Assembly (NCBI GenBank): GCA_951813535.1
Contig: OX638345.1
Location: forward strand, 137,029-201,028
DNA length: 64,000 bases
Reading direction: 5' to 3'
Origin: an uncultured Dehalococcoidia bacterium
GTDB taxonomy: Bacteria; Chloroflexota; Dehalococcoidia; Lucifugimonadales; UBA3495
Both the position numbers and the translations under genes were made by a program. Shown here in pieces: positions 48,858 to 58,824 of this stretch (the first letter of the stretch is position 1; the number at the start of each line of letters is the position of its first letter). Under the pieces are notes generated by a model. The model saw nothing but the letters and a program-made list of their open reading frames with translations. It made no database searches and had not been told where the DNA came from.

Positions 48858-49006
48858 TGGCACACGACTTCGCGTAAACATTCTGCTTGTGGGGATGACT
48901 CCCGGGCAATTATAACCCGAACTACCCGCCCCCGTTTGACGCCCGCCCCCAGCCGGCGTAGCATTACTTCACTTGTGCACCTATTCCAAATAACCGGGAG
49001 GCGCTG

Positions 49007-49882
49007 ATGACGACCACTCCAAATCAGACCGACGAAATCCGCCAGGCCGTCCAGGAACACTATGGTCAGCGCGCCTCGCGGGTGATCCAGTTGACCGACG
49101 TTACGCCCCAGGGCGTCGGATGCGGCGCCGAAAACTGCGGCCACGGAACCTGTGGCGGTGATGATTGCGGCCACGACGCTGCCGCCTGCGGTTGCGGCGA
49201 CACCACCGCCGCCGCCTGCTGCAGTCCCGCCGACACCGAGCACGCCATGGCGTTGTACAACGAAGCCCAGCTCCAGGGCCTGCCCGTGGAGGCCATGGCC
49301 GCCTCCGCCGGCTGCGGCAACCCCACCGCCCTGGCCGACCTGCGGCCGGGAGAAACCGTGCTCGATCTGGGCTCCGGCGGAGGCATCGACTGTTTCATCG
49401 CCGCCGAGCAGGTGGGCGAGTCCGGCCGGGTCTTCGGGCTGGACATGACTCCCCAGATGCTGGCCCTGGCCAACGCCAACCGCGACCGCATGGGCGTCAA
49501 CAACGTCGAGTTCGTCCAGGGCCACCTCGAGGACATCCCGCTGCCCGACGCCAGCGTCAACGTGGTGATCAGCAACTGCGTCATCTGCCTGTCCCCCGAC
49601 AAGGACGCCGTGTTCCGGGAAGCCTTCCGCGTCCTCGCGCCGGGCGGACGCCTCCACGTCTCCGACATGCTGGCGATGACCGAGGACGGCCCCCGCCTGA
49701 CCGATGCCGAGTCCTGGGCCTCCTGCATCGGCGGCGCCGAGTATCGCGGAACCTACCTGGCGCGCATGACCGCCGCCGGCTTCGTCGAAATCAACACCAT
49801 TGACGAGTCGATCCGCTGCGACGAAGACGATGTTCCCTTGAACGTCGCCAGCGTCAAGGTATCGGCACGCAAACCCGAATAA
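49007..49882 (+). CDS. arsM: Arsenite methyltransferase with Cys-rich insertion
   Basis: A 291-residue SAM-dependent methyltransferase. VLDLGSGGGIDCFIAAEQVG (about 121-140) is the SAM site; SNCVICLSPDKDAVF and SWASCIGGAEYRGTY carry the Cys residues that bind As(III) in ArsM. Between residues 38 and 73 there is a loop with eight Cys (GCG, ENC, GTC, DDC, ACGC, ACC) and several His, longer than the short CC of most ArsM. GGGAGG precedes the ATG. It methylates arsenite to volatile or less reactive forms. No arsR or pump lies beside it. Confidence 0.9.
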   Translation: MTTTPNQTDEIRQAVQEHYGQRASRVIQLTDVTPQGVGCGAENCGHGTCGGDDCGHDAAACGCGDTTAAACCSPADTEHAMALYNEAQLQGLPVEAMAASAGCGNPTALADLRPGETVLDLGSGGGIDCFIAAEQVGESGRVFGLDMTPQMLALANANRDRMGVNNVEFVQGHLEDIPLPDASVNVVISNCVICLSPDKDAVFREAFRVLAPGGRLHVSDMLAMTEDGPRLTDAESWASCIGGAEYRGTYLARMTAAGFVEINTIDESIRCDEDDVPLNVASVKVSARKPE

Positions 49883-49912
49883 GTCCGCCGATATCCCTCA
49901 GGTTGCTGGACG

Positions 49913-49937
49913 GGGCGGGCCCATCGGCTCGCCCTTT
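49913..49937 (+). terminator. Terminator after arsM
   Basis: GGCGGGCC (49914-49921) pairs with GGCTCGCC (49926-49933, one G-T) around CATC, followed by CTTT. Confidence 0.6.
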
Positions 49938-50020
49938 CCAATCTATACGCTGCCACACTCCTCCATTGCGCGTTATAATGCTGTGGGTTTGTCGCAGTCT
50001 GCCTGTTGAGTTGGTCCAGA

Positions 50021-51268
50021 ATGTCCGAATCGCCGCAAGATAGTACCGCAGACGAGTATGCTCGTCAGTTCATGCCGCCCGGGCGACGTGGCCAGCCGGC
50101 CCCCCGGCAACCCGCGCGGGACCCCGTTGAAGAAACAGTGGCCGTCGAAGAAACCGTCGCCGTCGAAGACGCTCCTCCGGCGAGTGTAGAGCCGGTCGCC
50201 GCAGCGCCGGCAGTCTCCGACAACGGGTCTGCTGGCCAGTCGGAAGAAACCGCCGTCGCCGAACCGCCACCCCCAGCCCGCCCCGCGTCCGATAACGGCG
50301 CTCGGTCCGTCGTGCCGGCTCCGGCCCCCGAGCCGTGGCAGGACGCTGACGACGATGAGACCACTCCGGCGTACGTTGAGGCCAACGACCTTTTCAAGAT
50401 CTACAAGCCAGCCGACCTGGAAGTGGTCGCCCTGCGCGGCGTCGACCTCGAAGTCCGGGCCGGCGAACTGATCGGCATCGTCGGCGCCAGCGGTTCCGGC
50501 AAGACCACCCTGCTGAACATCCTCGCCGGACTGGAGCGCCCCTCGGCCGGCGGCATCCGTGTGGGCGAGCGCGACCTGCTGGACATCACGGACCAGGATC
50601 TGGTGGCGTATCGCCGCCGCGAGGTCGGGTTCGTGTGGCAGGCCACCGGCCGCAATCTCGTGCCGTATCTGAGCGTACGCGACAACATCGAGTTGCCCCA
50701 GGCCATCGCCGGCGCGGGCAAGCGACAGCGCCGCGAACGCGCCGAGGAATTGCTCGAAGCCCTGCAGATGTCCGACAAGGGCCGCCGCTATCCGTCCGAG
50801 CTTTCCGGCGGCGAGCAGCAGCGCGTGGCCATCGCCGTCGCCCTGGCCAACAACCCGCCGCTGCTCCTGGCAGATGAGCCCACCGGCGAGCTGGACACCA
50901 ACATGGCCGAGGACGTCTTCCGGATGCTCCAGCGCATCAACCGCCGGTTCGGCGTCACCATCATCATCGTTACGCACTATGCCGGCATCGCCAATTGGGT
51001 TGACCGCGTGGTGCGCATTCGAGACGGCCGGATCGGTTCCGAGTCGTATCTCATGTCCTCCTATCGCGGTGGCGAAGGCCAGGAGGAGGAGTACCTGGTG
51101 GTTGACCGCGCCGGCCGCCTCCAGTTGCCTCGGGAATACGTGGAGCAGTTGTCGCTGGAGGGACTGGCTACCGCCGGCATGGACGCGGATACCGGCTCCA
51201 TCACCCTGCGCCCGGCCACGGCTCCCCACCGTAGCCGGGAGAGGTGGGAGACCGTTGCCGACGACTAG
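50021..51268 (+). CDS. ABC transporter ATPase (LolD/MacB type) with disordered N-terminus and AbrB-like C-terminal tail
   Basis: A 415-residue protein. The first 110 residues are low-complexity (Ala/Pro/Glu, with [14 protein letters not shown] repeated). The ATPase domain follows: [75 protein letters not shown] and IVTHYAGIA. The tail (about 345-400) reads [24 protein letters not shown], a pattern like the SpoVT/AbrB swapped-hairpin domain. An FtsX/MacB permease would be the expected partner, but none is adjacent. ATG 50021 is preferred; TATAAT lies at 49974-49979. Confidence 0.87.
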   Translation: MSESPQDSTADEYARQFMPPGRRGQPAPRQPARDPVEETVAVEETVAVEDAPPASVEPVAAAPAVSDNGSAGQSEETAVAEPPPPARPASDNGARSVVPAPAPEPWQDADDDETTPAYVEANDLFKIYKPADLEVVALRGVDLEVRAGELIGIVGASGSGKTTLLNILAGLERPSAGGIRVGERDLLDITDQDLVAYRRREVGFVWQATGRNLVPYLSVRDNIELPQAIAGAGKRQRRERAEELLEALQMSDKGRRYPSELSGGEQQRVAIAVALANNPPLLLADEPTGELDTNMAEDVFRMLQRINRRFGVTIIIVTHYAGIANWVDRVVRIRDGRIGSESYLMSSYRGGEGQEEEYLVVDRAGRLQLPREYVEQLSLEGLATAGMDADTGSITLRPATAPHRSRERWETVADD

Positions 51269-51322
51269 GCGCTCCGCCGCAGATATCGCGAGTTGAGGTA
51301 ACCCAATGGCGGGCGTAAACCC

Positions 51323-52027
51323 ATGGCAGAGATAACGGCGGCGCTGGCCACGGATTCGGTCGTCCGCGAGTTCGGCGACGGAGACAGCGCCGTCCGCGCG
51401 GTCAACGAGGTCACGGTGAATATCGCCCCCGGCGAGTTCGTCGCCCTCGTGGGACGGTCCGGGTCGGGCAAGACCACCCTGCTCAACCTGCTGGCCGGGC
51501 TGGATCGCCCCAGCTCCGGCAAGGTGTGGTTCGAAGGACGCGAGCTGTCCCAGATGCCGGAGCGCGACCTGGTCGGCCTCCGCCGCGAGCGCATCGGCTT
51601 CGTGTTCCAGTCCTTCGGGTTGATCCCCCTCCTGTCCGCCTTCGAAAACGTCGAGTTGCCCCTGCACATTGCCGGCATGTCCTGGCGGGACCGCCGCCGC
51701 CGCGCCAACGAAGCCCTCGACCTCGTCGGGCTCACCGGCCGCTCGGGCCATCGCCCCTACGAGCTATCCGGCGGCGAGCAGCAGCGCGTCGCCATCGCCC
51801 GAGCCCTGGTCGCCGATCCGTCCGTGCTCTTCGCCGACGAACCCACCGGCGAACTGGACAGCGTAACCGGCCAGACCATCGGCGGCATCATGCGCGACAT
51901 CGGCGCCAGCCGCGGCGTCACCGTGGTCACCGCCACCCACGATCTGCTGCTGGCCGACTTGGCCGACCGGCGCCTCCAGATGGCCGACGGGCGCATCACT
52001 GCCGTCGACGGCGCTTCATCCAGCTGA
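51323..52027 (+). CDS. ABC transporter ATPase (LolD/MacB type)
   Basis: A 234-residue ATPase with all motifs: [89 protein letters not shown] and VTATHDLLLADLADRRLQMADGRI. It follows the first ATPase by 54 bp and is closest to the LolD-like subgroup that works with FtsX/MacB permeases. No permease is present on either side; downstream is the repeat element at 52056. Confidence 0.9.
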   Translation: MAEITAALATDSVVREFGDGDSAVRAVNEVTVNIAPGEFVALVGRSGSGKTTLLNLLAGLDRPSSGKVWFEGRELSQMPERDLVGLRRERIGFVFQSFGLIPLLSAFENVELPLHIAGMSWRDRRRRANEALDLVGLTGRSGHRPYELSGGEQQRVAIARALVADPSVLFADEPTGELDSVTGQTIGGIMRDIGASRGVTVVTATHDLLLADLADRRLQMADGRITAVDGASSS

Positions 52028-52055
52028 CCTCAATTACCGGCGCTTTGTGAGGTCG

Positions 52056-52211
52056 TCGTTTGCGCACCCGGTTTGCGACCGGAAGCTGTCAGAATCCAGA
52101 TTATCAGGATTTACGGATTTGCCGGATTGGAGCCGTCCGGCTGGCGCGCTCAACCCTGGAAATCCTGTAATCCGGCAAATCCAGATTCTGACGATCTCGG
52201 AAGCAGGTACG
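52056..52211. repeat. MITE-like element, copy E
   Basis: The left end TTTGCGCACCCGGTTTGCG and the right end CGGAAGCAGGTACG are degenerate inverted partners; the core CTGTCAGAATCCAGATT (about 52087) faces AATCCAGATTCTGACG (about 52178-52193), with GGATTTGCCGGATTGGAG and CTCAACCCTGGAAATCC-type arms between. The direct repeat TGTGAGGTCG flanks it (52046-52055 and 52212-52221), but part of that resembles the family end, so target duplication is uncertain here. Confidence 0.72.
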
Positions 52212-52306
52212 TGTGAGGTCGCTGCGTCGTTTGCGGCGTTCCGTACGGGCGTGTTATAGTCAAGCCTACTTGAGAGTATTCGGAAACACGTAATCGGGAG
52301 CATTGC

Positions 52307-52492
52307 ATGGCTTACGTAACGCCGCGAGATGGCGAAACCCCAGAGAGCCTGGTGAATCGATTCCGGGCGTCGGTGCAGCACGCCGGCATCCTGCGCGAAC
52401 TGAAGGACCGACGGTTCTTCCGCTCCAAGGCGCAGAAGGAACGCCTGGCGGCCCAGCGTGCGGCGCGCCGACGGCGTCGGCAGCGGCGGTAG
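52307..52492 (+). CDS. rpsU: Small ribosomal subunit protein bS21
   Basis: A 61-residue basic protein: VTPRDGETPESLVNRFRASVQHAGILRELKDRRFFRSKAQKERL, then an Arg/Ala-rich tail, the normal bS21 pattern and length. It binds 16S rRNA near the anti-Shine-Dalgarno region. A TATAGT -10 lies about 45-55 bp upstream, and a terminator follows at 52504. Confidence 0.95.
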   Translation: MAYVTPRDGETPESLVNRFRASVQHAGILRELKDRRFFRSKAQKERLAAQRAARRRRRQRR

Positions 52493-52503
52493 GCCTTCGC
52501 GAC

Positions 52504-52524
52504 GCTGACCCGCGGTCAGCTTTC
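52504..52524 (+). terminator. Terminator after rpsU
   Basis: GCTGACC (52504-52510) and GGTCAGC (52514-52520) around CGC, followed by TTTC. Confidence 0.72.
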
Positions 52525-52637
52525 GCAAATTGACCGGTTGCGGGCGCAGTGCTAGACTCCGCCCGCGTCACAAACGGAATGCGCCGCACGGGGCCCCAAT
52601 CAGCCCGGCGGCATTCTTCATAGCAGGGAGGGCAGTT

Positions 52638-52979
52638 TTGCCGCGCTACGATTACCGCTGTACGGAGTGCTCAGACGAGTTCGAGTTGGTTCAGAAATTC
52701 AGCGAAGCGGGACAGGGAGAGTGCCCATCGTGCGGCGGCGCCGGCCAGCGGGTATTCCACGCCGTGCCGGTGATCTACAAGGGCAGCGGGTTCTACACCA
52801 CCGACTACGGCCGACCCAAGCGCCCCGTCGAGAAGGAAGACAGCAAAGAGTCGACCACCGAAACCGCGTCGACTTCATCCAACGGCAGCGGCGGCGACAG
52901 TTCGTCCGGCGATTCCGGTTCGTCGTCCTCCTCGGATTCACCCGCCCCGGCTGCGGCGGCTGCCGGCGATTCGGCCTGA
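52638..52979 (+). CDS. FmdB-family zinc-ribbon protein
   Basis: A 113-residue protein. PRYDYRCTECSDEFELVQKFSEAGQGECPSCGGAGQRVFHAVPVIYKGSGFYTTDY is the FmdB (CxxC...CxxC) zinc ribbon, with Cys8, Cys11 and two near 34-37. The C-terminal half is low-complexity Ser/Gly/Ala. The start is TTG 52638 with GGGAGGG upstream. The family name refers to an early link with formamidase genes; the role is regulatory or unknown. Confidence 0.88.
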   Translation: MPRYDYRCTECSDEFELVQKFSEAGQGECPSCGGAGQRVFHAVPVIYKGSGFYTTDYGRPKRPVEKEDSKESTTETASTSSNGSGGDSSSGDSGSSSSSDSPAPAAAAAGDSA

Positions 52980-53007
52980 TCAAACCCCTCGACCATACGA
53001 CCAAACG

Positions 53008-53034
53008 GGCCGCGCTCCAGGGTGCGGCCTTTCC
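53008..53034 (+). terminator. Terminator after the FmdB gene
   Basis: GGCCGC (53008-53013) and GCGGCC (53024-53029), loop 10, followed by TTTCC. Confidence 0.6.
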
Positions 53035-53109
53035 ATTGCTATTGGATACTGAAGTGACCAACAGGCCGGGACTGCAACCCTGCCTTTCGGCAACTGTAAA
53101 ACCCGGAGA

Positions 53110-53358
53110 TTACTGCTGCGAGAATCTCGCAAACCCCGGACCAGTTAGCACGCCAACGAAACCACCCACGAACAGGGTCACGCAGTGGGAGAGTACCACC
53201 ACTAAGGATTCAGCGGCCTCACTCGGCTTTTCAACTCGATCGACATACAGCGCCAGTCCTATAACCGAGACCAGGCAAAGGACCGTCAAGATGAAAATCA
53301 AGAGGACAACTAGGGCATAGAGCTTGCCCAGCGCAATTTCACTTGGCTGCTGCTTCAC
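53110..53358 (-). CDS. Small two-helix membrane protein of unknown function
   Basis: An 82-residue protein with hydrophobic segments at about 12-37 (LYALVVLLIFILTVLCLVSVIGLALY) and 54-72 (VVLSHCVTLFVGGFVGVLTG). Its start overlaps the end of the 60-residue gene by 20 bp. I do not recognise the family. AT-richer than the flanks, like other small pairs in this window. Confidence 0.55.
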   Translation of the reverse strand: MKQQPSEIALGKLYALVVLLIFILTVLCLVSVIGLALYVDRVEKPSEAAESLVVVLSHCVTLFVGGFVGVLTGPGFARFSQQ

Positions 53359-53521
53359 TGTCCAGCCAAACGTCGCCGGTGCGGTAGTCTACCCGAATTG
53401 GCTTGGCGCCGTGTCTTAGCGAAAATAGCAGGATGCGACCCGATGCCAGTGCCATAGCCACTATGGGATGCTTGGCAGTGCCCATTGGACGCTCGGCGAC
53501 AGCAGAGTCGTTGCGTTCCAT
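53339..53521 (-). CDS. Small soluble protein of unknown function, first of a pair
   Basis: A 60-residue protein preceded by GGAGG seven to eight bases before ATG 53521. The middle reads HPIVAMALASGRILLFSLRHGAKPIRVDYRTGDVWLD, a beta-rich small domain. It overlaps the membrane protein gene, so the two are likely made together. No known family. Confidence 0.55.
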   Translation of the reverse strand: MERNDSAVAERPMGTAKHPIVAMALASGRILLFSLRHGAKPIRVDYRTGDVWLDSEAAAK

Positions 53522-53776
53522 TATAGACGCCTCCAGGTAACGAACATATCAAGATTGTTGCTTGCCAGGCCATTGCCGTCGAGTCAATCCCTTTTTGGCA
53601 CTTTAGCACAAGAGTACAGTAACAGTGTAGCATCTAAATATGCGATCAATTCGTTCAAAATTCAATATCGTTGAATAGCGCCTCCAGGGAACCCCACCTA
53701 TCATTAGAACGTCTGACCTTTGGGTACTTTGTGATATGGTTCCTTTTCCATTACCCGACACACCTGATCTGCTCCC

Positions 53777-54241
53777 ATGCGTGCCCTCATCCAGCGGGTA
53801 ACCTCCGCCTCCGTCACCATCGACGACGCCGAGGTTGGCCGCATCGGCCCCGGCCTCGTGGTGCTCCTCGGCGTTGCGGAGGGCGACGACGAGCCCGACG
53901 CCCGCTACCTGGTCGACAAGATCGTCAATATGCGCATCTTCGCCGACGAGCAGGGCCGCTTCAACCTGTCAGCCCTGGACGTGAGCGGCGATATGCTGGT
54001 CGTGTCCCAGTTCACCCTGCACGCCGATACCCGCCGCGGCCGCCGTCCGGACTTCACCGCCGCCGCCGATCCCGAAACGGCCAACCGCCTCTACGAACGG
54101 GCGGTGACGATGTTCCGCGAAACCGGCCTCGCCGTGGCCACCGGCAAGTTCCAAGCCTACATGCAGGTCAGCCTGCAGAACGACGGGCCGGTCACCATCA
54201 TGGTCGACAGCGCCGACCGCGGCCGACCCCGTCGGGGATAG
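53777..54241 (+). CDS. dtd: D-aminoacyl-tRNA deacylase
   Basis: A 154-residue [58 protein letters not shown] (about 26-62), [27 protein letters not shown] (active-site SQFT) and the terminal [11 protein letters not shown] with the cross-subunit GP motif. It removes D-amino acids and glycine mischarged on tRNA. Confidence 0.94.
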   Translation: MRALIQRVTSASVTIDDAEVGRIGPGLVVLLGVAEGDDEPDARYLVDKIVNMRIFADEQGRFNLSALDVSGDMLVVSQFTLHADTRRGRRPDFTAAADPETANRLYERAVTMFRETGLAVATGKFQAYMQVSLQNDGPVTIMVDSADRGRPRRG

Positions 54242-54268
54242 TCAGTCGCGCAGTTCGTCGGCTCCGCC

Positions 54269-54799
54269 CTACCGGTGCCAGCCCATCCCCTTGTACATCC
54301 CGCGCATGAAGGCGATCTGCCCGCCGTGGGACACGCAGTCCCAGGTCATCTGACCCAGCGCCGCCGCCACCGTGCGCGGCTCCGACACCGGCGGGATGAT
54401 CTTCGCCTGCTGCATCTGGGCGTCCGTTAGCCCGGGCAGGTACTCGCGCAGCGCGGAACGCACTTGCTCGAAGTACTCCATCTGCAACTTGCGGGACGGC
54501 GGCTGCCAGTCGCACACCATCTGGTGCGTCCAGCCCAGACCACGGTTCTCGCCGTCGGCCGGCATCCCGTAGTGCTGCTCCCAGTTGTTCGTGTCCCACA
54601 GCTGCGGCAGGTCCCGCAGCCGGGTGTGGATGAACGAATCGATCACCCGGGACAGGTGCCAGAGAGTCCACCCCACCGAGTTGCAGTCCGGGGCCGGGAT
54701 CCGCTTGAACTCTTCCTCATCCAGATCTCTCAGCGCCAGGTCGATGGTCGTGAAGTTATTCTCCAGGGCCGAAATCAGGCCGTCGGCTGCAGCGGACAT
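54269..54799 (-). CDS. DinB family protein
   Basis: A 176-residue helical metal-binding protein. SVGWTLWHLSRVIDSFIHTRL (about 42-62), QHYGMPADGENRGLGWTHQMV and DCVSHGGQIAFMRGMYKGMGWH place three His residues as in DinB proteins. GGAGG precedes ATG 54799. The family includes bacillithiol or mycothiol S-transferases; the role is not established here. Confidence 0.83.
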   Translation of the reverse strand: MSAAADGLISALENNFTTIDLALRDLDEEEFKRIPAPDCNSVGWTLWHLSRVIDSFIHTRLRDLPQLWDTNNWEQHYGMPADGENRGLGWTHQMVCDWQPPSRKLQMEYFEQVRSALREYLPGLTDAQMQQAKIIPPVSEPRTVAAALGQMTWDCVSHGGQIAFMRGMYKGMGWHR

Positions 54800-54843
54800 G
54801 GTGGTCGCCTCCTGGTTGTGGGTAATGGAAAACCTGTCTCTAG

Positions 54844-57087
<2,244 letters not shown>

Positions 57088-57177
57088 ATTCAGCAACAAA
57101 CGCTAGTTTGCGAGATTACGCATTGTGCGCTATTCCGCTGCCACGGATCGACAGGAGCGGATTGGGTACTGGATCCG

Positions 57178-57993
57178 CTATCGTCCAACTGCGTACTCGG
57201 ACAAGAAATCTTGAGCACTAATGATGGGAATCCCCAGTTGTCGTGCCTTTCTCGCTTTTGCTGATGAGGTGGCAAGGTTCGCCGCAACCAGCACATCGCA
57301 TGCGCTAGAAACGGCTGAGGTCGACAAAAGGCCGTGCTGGGCCGCTATGGATTCCAGACGGACCCGAGTGTATCTCTCACCGTGAAATACGACTGCTCCA
57401 GTGAAACATACCATTTTCACTTTTGGTTCTGACGACCGATTTACGACTCTTGCGGTGATGTCCGATCCGTGACACTTGGCTTGCGCAGGTATCAGTGTCG
57501 CCCAGTCAGGAGCACAGTGAAACGTTAATAGTGCCGTTGCTTCTGCGTCGTGCGCAGCACGGTGCGCTGCATTGAAATCAATCCCGAAGTGGTGGCAAGC
57601 CGCTGCTAGTTTCATTCTCGTTGCCGACCACGTACAAAACCCGCGGCCAGGATCGAATTTGCCTCCGACCCTTGCGAACTCATTTTTCAACATCCTGACA
57701 TCAAACGGCAGGTTATGAGCCACTAGGATGCTACCGTCAATTATTTGGGCGATGGTAAATGCCACTTCAGCAAATGTCGGGGCCGACTCTACCATGTCGG
57801 ACGAGATGCCATGAACAAATGTAGCACCCACGCTCTGTTCGGGATTTATCAGCGTGCTGAACTGGTTTGTAATTTCTCCTGTTTTTGTGTCCAGGGTGAT
57901 GGTAGCAATTTCTACGATTCGGTCGCTGTTACTGAAGCCAGTGGTTTCAACGTCGAATACGGTTGCTTTCCTTGCCTCGCGTTCCGCTCTCAT
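57178..57993 (-). CDS. DEDDh exonuclease (DnaQ-like) fused to a BRCT domain
   Basis: A 271-residue protein. Exo I FDVETTGF (13-20), Exo II VAHNLPFDV near 93 and Exo III HRAAHDAEA near 144-152 give the DEDDh active site. The C-terminal 80 residues (VKMVCFTGAVVFHGERYTRVRLESIAAQHGLLSTSAVSSACDVLVAANLATSSAKARKARQLGIPIISAQDFL) form a BRCT domain. Such proteins trim DNA or RNA ends in repair. The gene is AT-richer than its surroundings. It lies 3 bp behind the zinc-motif gene, one operon, and converges on ligA. Confidence 0.88.
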   Translation of the reverse strand: MRAEREARKATVFDVETTGFSNSDRIVEIATITLDTKTGEITNQFSTLINPEQSVGATFVHGISSDMVESAPTFAEVAFTIAQIIDGSILVAHNLPFDVRMLKNEFARVGGKFDPGRGFCTWSATRMKLAAACHHFGIDFNAAHRAAHDAEATALLTFHCAPDWATLIPAQAKCHGSDITARVVNRSSEPKVKMVCFTGAVVFHGERYTRVRLESIAAQHGLLSTSAVSSACDVLVAANLATSSAKARKARQLGIPIISAQDFLSEYAVGR

Positions 57994-57996
57994 TTG

Positions 57997-58497
57997 TCAC
58001 CCCGCGATTACAATTGGAAATTCATAAAGGAATGTCTTCTTTTCCAGAGGTGCACTTCCTCCACCGTGTTGAGCGCAGAAACCGTTCACCTTGGCCCGGT
58101 AAGTGCAGGGCTGCCCGTTCCCTCTGTTGCCGACACATATGCGTCCGTCATCAGTTATTTCGTAACCTGCCTCGTCAGCGTGCTCTCTGCACAAAGTTTT
58201 CCAGAACCGTCTTTTCTCGCACCGGTTCCCGTCGGATTGGGATTCGACGCATAATCCCTGTTCGCCGGCATCTTTCCTGTCGGTGAATTCGTGCACCCAC
58301 CCTGTCACGGCCATCCCGTCCCGCGTTTCAAGTCGCACCTCCGTTGGCTCATTAAACGGCGGTTCGCCAGCGGGATGGGTGACTAGAAAATGGGCTGTGG
58401 GCTTGCCTGTGCCCTTTCGACGCAAGGTCCCTCCCTTTCTTTCTCCGTTGACGTGCCAGAAACCATTCCTTTTGAAATCGATATCCAGTTCACTCAT
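57997..58497 (-). CDS. Small protein with two CxxxC..CxxH zinc-like motifs
   Basis: A 166-residue protein. Residues about 80-105 (CVESQSDGNRCEKRRFWKTLCREH) and 120-145 (CVGNRGNGQPCTYRAKVNGFCAQHGG) are the same Cys-x9-Cys-x8/9-Cys-x2-His motif twice. This motif, ending in HGG, recurs in phage and plasmid proteins and probably binds zinc. The N-terminal part has FKRNGFWHVNGERKGG. The family is unknown to me. It is the first gene of a two-gene unit with the exonuclease. Confidence 0.68.
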   Translation of the reverse strand: MSELDIDFKRNGFWHVNGERKGGTLRRKGTGKPTAHFLVTHPAGEPPFNEPTEVRLETRDGMAVTGWVHEFTDRKDAGEQGLCVESQSDGNRCEKRRFWKTLCREHADEAGYEITDDGRICVGNRGNGQPCTYRAKVNGFCAQHGGGSAPLEKKTFLYEFPIVIAG

Positions 58498-58824
58498 GAA
58501 AGTTTCCTTTCGTTCATTAAAGTAGTGGTCTGCGTGCTCCGAAATTTAACCTCTGGGGGCTGGGGAAGGACGGTCGAGATGATAGGCACGCGCCGCAGAG
58601 GCTGTCAAACCGTGCCAAGCTGCCCAGGGGTCTCTTTGCGTTGCCCGTTCTGCCCATCGATTGCATCGTAACGTCACGCCCGAATCCCAGTAGGTAGTCT
58701 CAGTCGGCATAGTATTCGCAGGAATGCTACTATCCTGCGTGTACATAAGCCGACCGCGATCAAAGGCTGTGTACGCAGACCAGGGGCCCAAAAACTGAGT
58801 GGCCGACCCGGCCGGGAGGACAGC
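58498..58824. other. Divergent gap with two competing hairpins
   Basis: 327 bp between the zinc-motif gene and the hydrolase-methyltransferase fusion. At 58711-58739 two mutually exclusive hairpins are possible: AGTATTC/GAATGCT (58711-58717 with 58722-58728) and CGCAGGA/TCCTGCG (58717-58723 with 58733-58739). No gene is supported. Confidence 0.4.

Noticed and set aside
49973-51751. Very long leftward frame (592 codons) opposite the two ABC ATPases
   Set aside because: It is an antisense shadow of GC-rich genes: the forward frames have complete ABC motifs, ribosome sites and promoters.
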